A stretch of 36,562 nucleotides of DNA from Streptomyces sp. AcH 505 (GTDB lineage: Bacteria; Actinomycetota; Actinomycetes; Streptomycetales; Streptomycetaceae): positions 1 to 36,562 of the forward strand of contig NZ_JTIY01000002.1 in the NCBI RefSeq assembly GCF_000818175.1, in the 5' to 3' direction. The notes under the pieces were generated by a model. The model did not search any database. It had not been told where the DNA came from and saw only the letters and a list, made by a program, of their open reading frames with translations. Below are positions 23,074 through 30,365 of the stretch, one piece after another. A program made the translations under genes and the position numbers. Every line of letters begins with the position of its first letter. Positions within the stretch are counted from its first letter, which is position 1.

Positions 23074-26000
23074 TCAGTCCGTGCTCCGCTCGGTCTGCGC
23101 CGGTAGCGGCGGCGCGGGCCGCTGGTGCGGCAGCAGCCGGGTGGCCGGGGACGGTACGACCGTGCCGGTGAGCAGCCGTACGGGCCCCAGCAGGCCGGTG
23201 ACCCGCTGGCCGGGGAAGACGAAGTGCGTGGGGCTCGACGCGTCCAACCGGGGCGCGAGCGTGCCGAACACGGTGACCTCGACGGTGTTCGGTCCCGGCG
23301 TCGTCAGCCCGGTCAGGTCGAAGACGTACGGCGAGCAGACGCGTACGCCTGCGGCGACACCGCCGACCGACACCTCGGCCGTCCCGCGCACCCGGCCGAG
23401 GTCGAGGGAGACCCGGCCGTCCGCCGCGTCGGCCGGGAGCCGCACGACCCGGCTGTAGCGGACCCCGCCGCTGTACTCGGCGAGGCCGTTGGTCTCCCAG
23501 TCACCGGTCCTGATCCGCCCCGGGCCGACCTCACAGCGCACCGGCCCCGCGAGGGCCGCCCCGCCCTCATGGCCCGGGTGCGGTTCCACCCGCAGGGCGG
23601 CCGACCGTACGCCGGTGGCGGCGCCGCCCTCCGCCAGGTCGGCGGTCAGTGTGCCGTCCGCGTCCGCCGTCGCGCCGCGTGCCACGCCGTCCACGTACAC
23701 CGTGCCCCTGCCGTGCAGCCGCACGGTCAACCGTCGTGCGCCGGGCGGCAGTTCGAACCGCAGCCACTCCACCGACGGCCGGGTGCCCGGCACGGCGAAG
23801 CCGACGGGGACCACCGTGCCGTCGTCAGCGTCAGGGTCCAGCCAAGCGGCGCCGGGCAGCGGGTGCGGTCTGCGGCGCAGATACAGCGCCGCCGGATCGC
23901 CCACCGGCTCGCGGCGTACCGCCACCGGCACCCGTTCGCCGTCGCGGTCCGCCCACCAGGTGGCGTCGCTGTGGGCGGTCGCGACGACGGCCGCCTCGCC
24001 GTCGTGGCAGATCGCGTCCACGAGGACGGCGGGATCGCCGCCCGTGCTCTCCACCGCTATCTCGTTGTCGCCCGCCCGGAGAGCGCCGGTGATGTCGTGC
24101 CGGCGCACGCGCGGTACGGCGTGTTCGGCGTACGGGTCGAAGCCGCCGTGTCTGCCGACCACTTGACCATTGACCCACAGCACGCACCGCCCACGGGCGG
24201 CCACTTGAACCACGGCGCGGGTCGGCGTTCCGGTCAGTGTCAGGGTCGTACCGACGCGTGCGGTGCCCGGACCTGCCCCGGCCGATATCCACTCGGGCCG
24301 CCCGTAGCGGTCCGGATGGCGGACGAGCGCCACATGGGCGCGCAGCTCGACGTCCTGGTCGGGTGTCAGCTCCAGCTCCAGCAGCTGACGGCCGGCACCC
24401 AACTGGACTGTTCCCAGGGCGAGATGTCCGCCGTCGTCCAGGTCGACCGGCTGCCCGGCGAGACGGGCGGACTTCGCCGCCGCGGCGCCGATCGCGAGAT
24501 GTCCCTCGAAGGCCTCGGACAGGAGCAGTTCGACCGCCACCCGTACGGTCGTCCCGGCCGGTGTCGGGCCGATGTGGATGAACTCCTCCGGCACATGGCC
24601 CTTGGGGCCCAGGACGGGACGGTGCACCGGATCCTTGTGGATGCCAAGGGAGTTGGACCACTCCAGCACTCTGACTGTCTCCCCGTCCGCGTCACGCAGC
24701 ACGGCGTGCGGTCCGAACGTGGCGTGCACGAGGGGCTGTTGTTCCTTGGCCGGAGGGGCGGTGCCCCCCGACACCGCCCACCCGTCGCGTACGCCGTCGT
24801 CGCCGGGGCCTTCCGCCCGGTGCCGGAACGTACGCAGCTCGGTGTGGACCTGACCGTCCCGCACCACGGCAGCGGGACGGTCGAAGTCGCCCCAGGTGTT
24901 GTCCGCCGTCGGCACGAGACACATGTCCCAGTCCGCCTCGGCGGGGATCACCACAGAGCCGTCCGCGCCGGCGGACCCGACGACCTCCGGACCCGGCGGG
25001 TCATCGGAACCGGCGGGGAACACCAGCACAGCGGCGGGACCCGCGTCGAAGGGCACATCGACCTCGCGGCACCCCGGTTCGTCCGTGGCGTCCCCGACCG
25101 GCAGGGGACGGGGCGCACCGCCGAACGGGTCCAGGAGTACGGCGGGTCCTGCCACGCCGCGTACCCGCACCCGCGCGGTGCGTGCGTAGCGGCCGGGGTC
25201 GAAGTCGTAGCGCGCGTCGAGCCAGCCGAGCGCGGCGCCCCGCTCGTCGGGCGCGGCGACGGCCGCCCGGGTCGCGTGCGGCGTGCCCGCCGTCAGGAAC
25301 ACCACGGTGGCGTCCCCCACCCGGCGGGCGAGCACGGGCACCGTCGCCTCGACGGCCGGGCGCTGCCCGGGAAGCACATCGGACAGCACACCCGCCAGCT
25401 CCTGCGCCGTGGGTACGAACACGGCGCGGCCGTCGGCGAAGCAGGCCCGCAGCGCCGCAAGCGTGACGGCGTCGGCGTCGGCGTCCGTGCCCACGATCTC
25501 CTCGGGTACGGCCCCGAGCGCGACGAGGCGTCCGCCCGCCGACGCGAACTCCACCAACCGCCGCGCGGTCCGCGCCTCAAGGACCGTGCACGCGGGCAGC
25601 AGCACCGTCGCGTACCGCTCATCGGCGACACAGAGCCGGGTCCCGTCGGTGCCTCCGTCGCGCACCGCCGCCCGTGCCAGTGAGGCGTCGTCGATCACGT
25701 CGGCGTCGTGGCCGAGCCGGTCGAGCACCCCGGGCCTGGTGTGGAACCAGGTCATGTCACCGACGAGTTCCAGATACACCGCCTGGGCGCGGGCCGCTGC
25801 CGCCGACACACCGTCCAGAGCCGTGCCGGCCTGCGCCGTCGTGGTGGGCAGCAGCACCGCGACCTCGCACAGATGGCGGCCGAGGCTCAGGATCGCGCAC
25901 AGCCGCGTCACGGCGTCGGCGAAGACCCGGTGGTGGCGCCAGTACGGCTGCCGCCAGTCGGTGCCGGGCGGCGCCCACTCCCACCAGCCGCCCTTGGTCG

Positions 26001-27219
26001 TCGCGTACACCGCGTGCGGGTTGTAGAGGGTCGCTCCCGCGCGCAGCCACGGCAGCAGCCAGTCGAACGTCTCCTCCAGGGTCCCGCCCCACCCGGTGGA
26101 GTGGAACGCCTCGATCCAGGTGCGCCGGCCGCCGTACAGATGCGCCAGCGAGGAGTGGATACGGGCGTCGCCGTGGTGGTCCGAGCCGGGGGCCGAGAAC
26201 CAGCGGTGGGTCCTGGCGTAGTCCGCGTACAACTCGACGCCGCCGACCGGGTGTCCGGCGCGTGCCGGGTCCTGCTGGTCGCAGCCGACGAGCAGCCCGT
26301 GCCGCTCGTGCCACCCCGCGAGCGGCCGGAAGAACGCCTCCTCGGCCAGCTCCGCCCGGGTCAGCTGGTAGTCGTGGCGTATCCGGCCGGTGTCCGGTCC
26401 CGCCCCGGCGCCGCCGTCGTACAGCGCGTCGAGGTACGGCACGAGGTCGTAGCCGCGCAGCCGCAGGAAGTTGGCGGCGAACCCGGCCGACCAGGTGGGC
26501 AGGGACGGCAGTTCGTCCTGGAACGAGCCGACGACGACGGTCCCGAGCCGGTCGCCGAGGTGCCGCTCGAAGGCACCGTGCACCCGGTCGAGAAGCGCGG
26601 CGCACGCCTCGGCGCCGAGGTAGTCGAAGCCCAGCGCGACATGGTGATGGAGCGTCAGCCGCCAGCGCCCCGGGCCCGGCGGCCGTACGGTCCGCCCCTC
26701 GACGGTGACGGTGACGGCCGGACCCGTCACCCGCCCCGCCTGGTCGAGGGGTTCCGCGTGGCCGCCGACCGGCTGCCCCTCGGGCGGGCAGCTCAGCTCC
26801 CCGGCACCGTCCACGACCGCACGCACCCGCTCCAGCCGGCGGCCCGCGTACTGCGGCCGCTCGTCCACGAGACGGGCCTGCAGATCGGCGCCCGAGAAGC
26901 CCAACTGGTCGTAGAACCAGAGGAACACGCCCAGCTCGGCCGCGTCCTCGCACACCCCGTCGAGCAGCGCCCACCAGGCGTCGCTCATGAACGGCGGATC
27001 GTCCGCGTCGGAGCCGAACAGGGGTCCTGACGGCGCCAGATTGAGGATGACGAGGTTGAACACCCCGCCCTCGGCAAACCGTTCGAGCTGAGCCCGCAGC
27101 CGCGCCCGGTCCAGGCGCTCCCCGCTCCACCACCAGATGGCGGTGGGCGAGAAGGCCCTCGGCGGTGCGGCGAGGATCGCGGCTATCTCTCCCGGGAGGC
27201 CGTCAGCCCTTGAGCCCAC
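23074..27219 (-). CDS. GH106-like alpha-L-rhamnosidase
   Basis: 1381 residues, typical length of GH106 proteins. N-terminal FSPTAIWWWSGERLDRARL and FLWFYDQLGFSGADL belong to the catalytic barrel, followed by FLRLRGYDLVPYLDALYDGG, ARIHSSLAHLYGGRRTWIEA and LRAGATLYNPHAVY, all in GH106 order. The C-terminal third is beta-rich with a sugar-binding domain (about 1250-1370). Its barrel motif reads YDQLGFSG where relatives often have YDE-x-GWPSG, so specificity may differ. There is no signal peptide, so it acts in the cytoplasm. The GTG at 27219 lies inside the end of the permease gene (17-base overlap) with AAGGGG seven bases before it. It would release rhamnose from glycosides brought in by the transporter; rhamnogalacturonan-type substrates are known for the family. 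Confidence 0.8.
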   Translation of the reverse strand: MGSRADGLPGEIAAILAAPPRAFSPTAIWWWSGERLDRARLRAQLERFAEGGVFNLVILNLAPSGPLFGSDADDPPFMSDAWWALLDGVCEDAAELGVFLWFYDQLGFSGADLQARLVDERPQYAGRRLERVRAVVDGAGELSCPPEGQPVGGHAEPLDQAGRVTGPAVTVTVEGRTVRPPGPGRWRLTLHHHVALGFDYLGAEACAALLDRVHGAFERHLGDRLGTVVVGSFQDELPSLPTWSAGFAANFLRLRGYDLVPYLDALYDGGAGAGPDTGRIRHDYQLTRAELAEEAFFRPLAGWHERHGLLVGCDQQDPARAGHPVGGVELYADYARTHRWFSAPGSDHHGDARIHSSLAHLYGGRRTWIEAFHSTGWGGTLEETFDWLLPWLRAGATLYNPHAVYATTKGGWWEWAPPGTDWRQPYWRHHRVFADAVTRLCAILSLGRHLCEVAVLLPTTTAQAGTALDGVSAAAARAQAVYLELVGDMTWFHTRPGVLDRLGHDADVIDDASLARAAVRDGGTDGTRLCVADERYATVLLPACTVLEARTARRLVEFASAGGRLVALGAVPEEIVGTDADADAVTLAALRACFADGRAVFVPTAQELAGVLSDVLPGQRPAVEATVPVLARRVGDATVVFLTAGTPHATRAAVAAPDERGAALGWLDARYDFDPGRYARTARVRVRGVAGPAVLLDPFGGAPRPLPVGDATDEPGCREVDVPFDAGPAAVLVFPAGSDDPPGPEVVGSAGADGSVVIPAEADWDMCLVPTADNTWGDFDRPAAVVRDGQVHTELRTFRHRAEGPGDDGVRDGWAVSGGTAPPAKEQQPLVHATFGPHAVLRDADGETVRVLEWSNSLGIHKDPVHRPVLGPKGHVPEEFIHIGPTPAGTTVRVAVELLLSEAFEGHLAIGAAAAKSARLAGQPVDLDDGGHLALGTVQLGAGRQLLELELTPDQDVELRAHVALVRHPDRYGRPEWISAGAGPGTARVGTTLTLTGTPTRAVVQVAARGRCVLWVNGQVVGRHGGFDPYAEHAVPRVRRHDITGALRAGDNEIAVESTGGDPAVLVDAICHDGEAAVVATAHSDATWWADRDGERVPVAVRREPVGDPAALYLRRRPHPLPGAAWLDPDADDGTVVPVGFAVPGTRPSVEWLRFELPPGARRLTVRLHGRGTVYVDGVARGATADADGTLTADLAEGGAATGVRSAALRVEPHPGHEGGAALAGPVRCEVGPGRIRTGDWETNGLAEYSGGVRYSRVVRLPADAADGRVSLDLGRVRGTAEVSVGGVAAGVRVCSPYVFDLTGLTTPGPNTVEVTVFGTLAPRLDASSPTHFVFPGQRVTGLLGPVRLLTGTVVPSPATRLLPHQRPAPPLPAQTERSTD

Positions 27220-28090
27220 CTGCGAACCCCTTGATCACGAAACGCTGGAGGAACAGGAAGATGACGAGGATCGGCAGCGCGGCGAGCGCCAGACCCGCGA
27301 AGACCAGGCCGTAGTCGGAGACGTACTGCCCGACGAACGAGAAGATCCCCACCGGCACGGTCTCCTTGCCGGAGCCGCCCAGGTACAGCAGCGGGGTGAA
27401 GAAGTCGTTCCAGATGAAGACCGCGTTCAGAATGATCACGGTGCCGGTGATCGGCCGCAGCAGCGGGAAGACGATCCGGGTGAACGCCTGCCGGTGGTTG
27501 CACCCGTCGATCAGCGCCGCCTGCGCGTAGTCCGCCGGCAGCGCCCGGATGAATCCGGTGTAGAGGAAGACGGTGAACGGCAGTTGGATGCCGGTGTAGA
27601 ACAGGATCATGCCCTGGTAGGTGCCGAGCCAGCCGAGGTCGTCGACCAGTCTGTACAGCGGGATCATGCCGAGCTGGAACGGCAGGACGATCCCCAGCAG
27701 GAACAGGACGTACAGCCCGTAGCCGAGGCCCCGGACACACCGCGCCAGGTAGTAGGCGCCGGTCGAGCCGACCACGATGAGCAGCAGCAGACTGACGGCG
27801 GTGATGACCGCGCTGTTCACCAGGGCCGACCCGAGGGACGCGGACGACCAGGCGTTGCCGAAGTTGTCGAAGGTGGGTGAGGTCGGCGGCGACAGGGGTG
27901 AGTCGGCGATCTGCGACGGGGTCTTGAGCGCCAGCGTGAGCAGGGCGTACACCGGGAACAGGAAGACGACGGCGGCAGCGATCATCACCAGTTCGAGGGC
28001 GTAACGCCCGTACCCGGGCCGTCGCTTGCGGCGTGCCGTGACGGGCCGCTCGGCGCCGGTGTTGACCCCGCCGGCCGTGAAGGTACTCAC
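27203..28090 (-). CDS. Sugar ABC transporter permease, MalG type
   Basis: 295 residues with six predicted membrane helices, the first at about residues 30-52 (ALELVMIAAAVVFLFPVYAL). The ATPase-docking EAA-like loop is ADYAQAALIDGCNHRQAF, with the conserved IDG. It ends in RFVIKGFAGGLKG, a typical MalG/LacG tail. Together with the adjacent permease it forms the channel of a CUT1-type importer for oligosaccharides. Its GTG start overlaps the TGA of the other permease (GTGA, 28087-28090), and its end overlaps the GH106-like gene by 17 bases. No ATPase gene lies in the operon; in Streptomyces a shared ATPase such as MsiK usually serves CUT1 importers. Confidence 0.93.
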   Translation of the reverse strand: MSTFTAGGVNTGAERPVTARRKRRPGYGRYALELVMIAAAVVFLFPVYALLTLALKTPSQIADSPLSPPTSPTFDNFGNAWSSASLGSALVNSAVITAVSLLLLIVVGSTGAYYLARCVRGLGYGLYVLFLLGIVLPFQLGMIPLYRLVDDLGWLGTYQGMILFYTGIQLPFTVFLYTGFIRALPADYAQAALIDGCNHRQAFTRIVFPLLRPITGTVIILNAVFIWNDFFTPLLYLGGSGKETVPVGIFSFVGQYVSDYGLVFAGLALAALPILVIFLFLQRFVIKGFAGGLKG

Positions 28091-29061
28091 GCGGTGACCT
28101 CCCGGGCACGCAGATAACGGAGTTGGATCAGGGAGACGGCGGCCACGAACAGCGCGAGGACCAGCGCCACAGCCGTGCTGTAGCCGAACTTCCCGTAGAC
28201 GAACGCTTCCTTGTAGAGCACGGTCGACAGCGTCTCGCTCGATGTGCCGGGGCCGCCGTTGGTCGCCGCGTACACCTGGTCGAAGAGCTTCAGGCCGCCG
28301 ATCGTGGACAGCATCAGGTTGATGGTCAGTGCCGGTGCCAGCAGCGGCCAGGTGACGTAGCGGAACCGCTGCCAGGTGCCGGCGCCGTCGATCCGCGCCG
28401 CCTCGTGGAGTTCGGCGGGCACGCCCTGCAGACCGGCCAGGAAGATCACCATCGAGTAGCCGGCGTACTGCCACACGACCATCGCCGCCACGGACCACAG
28501 CGCGAGCGACGGGTTGCCCAGCCAGTCCTGGCGCAGACTGCCCAGACCGACGGCGCCGAGAATGCCGTTGAGCCCCGCGCCGTTGTCGGGGTTGTAGACG
28601 TACTTCCAGAGGAACGCCACCATCACCGGGCTGACCACGGCGGGCGCGAAGAAGATCACTCGCAGCAGCGCCCTGGACTTGATGTTGGCGTTCACGCCGA
28701 GCGCCAGCAGCAGCCCGATGCCGTTCTGCACGACGACGACGGCGACGGTCAGCAGCAGTGTGTTGGTGACGGACTGGATGGCGCGGTCGTCGCCGAGCAG
28801 GGTGTGGAAGTTGGCGAGGCCCACGAACGAGAACGATCCGATGCCGGACCAGTCGGTGAACGCGTAGACCACACCGGCGATGCTCGGGTACAGGACGACG
28901 ATCGCGTACACGACGAGCGCCGGAACGACGAACATCCACGGCGGAACGGTGGGGTCACGGCGGCCGGGCCGGGGTCCGGCGAAACGGAGCCGGAGGGGTA
29001 CGGTACGGGGCCGGGGCTTGGCGGTCCGGGGCTCGGGTCCCGCGGTACGAGGTTCTTTCAC
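28087..29061 (-). CDS. Sugar ABC transporter permease, MalF/UgpA type
   Basis: 324 residues. A basic Pro-rich N-terminal extension (about 1-38) is followed by six membrane helices beginning WMFVVPALVVYAIVVLYPSI. The EAA-like loop PAELHEAARIDGAGTWQRFR contains the conserved DGA that contacts the ATPase. It is the first permease of a CUT1-type sugar importer. The GTG at 29061 overlaps the TGA of the solute-binding gene (GTGA, 29058-29061), and its own stop overlaps the next permease. Strong translational coupling throughout indicates one transcript from the GH78 gene down. Confidence 0.93.
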   Translation of the reverse strand: MKEPRTAGPEPRTAKPRPRTVPLRLRFAGPRPGRRDPTVPPWMFVVPALVVYAIVVLYPSIAGVVYAFTDWSGIGSFSFVGLANFHTLLGDDRAIQSVTNTLLLTVAVVVVQNGIGLLLALGVNANIKSRALLRVIFFAPAVVSPVMVAFLWKYVYNPDNGAGLNGILGAVGLGSLRQDWLGNPSLALWSVAAMVVWQYAGYSMVIFLAGLQGVPAELHEAARIDGAGTWQRFRYVTWPLLAPALTINLMLSTIGGLKLFDQVYAATNGGPGTSSETLSTVLYKEAFVYGKFGYSTAVALVLALFVAAVSLIQLRYLRAREVTA

Positions 29062-30365
29062 GACTGCTTCCCGTAGGCCTTGTCCATCTCGCCCAGTGCG
29101 CCCTTCACATCGGTCTTGCCGGCGAGCAGGTCTTGTACGGCGGCGAAGTGGGCCGGCTGCACCTCGGCGTTGGGCCAGCGCTGGTCCATGAAGGGGACGG
29201 CGCGGTTGTCGTCGATGATGGGCAGGAACTCCTTGAGCGCCGGGTCCAGTTGGGTGGTGGAGTCGCGGGTGAACGGGATGGCCGAGACCGCCGTCGCCCA
29301 GGCGTTGAGGTTCTCCTGCTTGCCGAGGAATTCGATGAACTGCCTGCCCTTGGCGGCGTTCTTGGCCCGCGCCGACACCCCGAGACCGACCACGACACCC
29401 GCCGGGATCCACAGCTTCGCCGGGTCGTCCCCGCCGGGCAACGGGAACATGCTGATGTCGTCCGGGGTCTTCGCGGCCTGCCGGAAGTTGGTCAGCACGG
29501 ACGACACCTGCACGGCCATGGCCGCCTTGCCCGTGGCGACCATCGAGGTCTGCTGCTCGTACGTGGTGCCGTTGGGGTTGTCGTTGAAGAAGCCGCGCTT
29601 CTGCAGGTTCTGGTACTTGCCCATGGCGTCGGCCCAGCCCGAGTCGGCGAACTTGGCGCGCCCTGCCGCCATGTCGTCGTCGAACGTGGCGTTCTCGGCG
29701 TAGACCGCGTTGGGCACCAGTGCGTAGGTGATCAGCTGGGTGACCCACGGGGTCTGTGCGCCCAGTGCGATCGGCACCACGCCCTTGGCCTTCAACTTGC
29801 CGCAGACTTCGAGCAGTTCGGACCAGGTCTTGGGCGGCTCGACACCGGCGTCGGCGAACACCTTCTTGTTGTAGATGGCGCCGATGGTGCTGCTGCCGGC
29901 CGAGTACAGATAGGTCTTGCCGTCCCTGCGGTACGCGGCGTCGAAGCCCTTCGGGATGGTCTTCGTCCACGCCTGGTCGTCGAGGTCGGCCAGCAGCCCC
30001 GCCTTGGCCAGCTCGACCATGGACATCGCGCTGCCACTGCCCGGGTAGAGCACGTGCACATCAGGGGCGTTGCCGCCGGCGAGCTGGGTCCGCACCACCG
30101 TCTGCACCTGGTCGGTCGGTGCGAAGGAGGTGCTGAACGCGGTGTCCGGGTGGCTCTTGCGGTAGACGGCGAGCAGGTCGGTGATCGGCTTCTGTTCGTC
30201 GGCGACACCGACGATACGTACCTTGCCCGATCCGCCGCTCGACCCCGAACACGCCGTGAGGACCGAAGGGAGCGCGGTGGCGGCCACGACCCCGCCGCCG
30301 ACGCGGAGGAACCCCCGGCGGCTCACCGTGCCCCGGCCGGGCAGACTTCGGGAACCCGTGCTCAT
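29058..30365 (-). CDS. Extracellular sugar-binding lipoprotein of ABC importer
   Basis: 435 residues. The N-terminus has a twin-arginine pattern SRRGFLRVGGG, a hydrophobic stretch and the lipobox LTAC, so it should be exported by Tat and anchored by lipid outside the membrane. The mature part is a family 1 solute-binding protein: KVRIVGVADEQKPITDLLAVY, a central lobe crossing (LGAQTPWVTQLITYAL) and ending MDKAYGKQS. It would capture rhamnosyl oligosaccharides or glycosides for import. The ATG overlaps the stop of the GH78 gene (ATGA, 30362-30365), with GAGGAGG before it. Lipidation may be completed by the Lnt protein coded at 11744-13390. Confidence 0.93.
   Translation of the reverse strand: MSTGSRSLPGRGTVSRRGFLRVGGGVVAATALPSVLTACSGSSGGSGKVRIVGVADEQKPITDLLAVYRKSHPDTAFSTSFAPTDQVQTVVRTQLAGGNAPDVHVLYPGSGSAMSMVELAKAGLLADLDDQAWTKTIPKGFDAAYRRDGKTYLYSAGSSTIGAIYNKKVFADAGVEPPKTWSELLEVCGKLKAKGVVPIALGAQTPWVTQLITYALVPNAVYAENATFDDDMAAGRAKFADSGWADAMGKYQNLQKRGFFNDNPNGTTYEQQTSMVATGKAAMAVQVSSVLTNFRQAAKTPDDISMFPLPGGDDPAKLWIPAGVVVGLGVSARAKNAAKGRQFIEFLGKQENLNAWATAVSAIPFTRDSTTQLDPALKEFLPIIDDNRAVPFMDQRWPNAEVQPAHFAAVQDLLAGKTDVKGALGEMDKAYGKQS

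Noticed and set aside
23125..25683. 852-codon plus-strand frame opposite the GH106-like gene
   Set aside because: Arg/Gly/Val-rich mirror frame without a start context; the minus-strand protein matches a family over its whole length.
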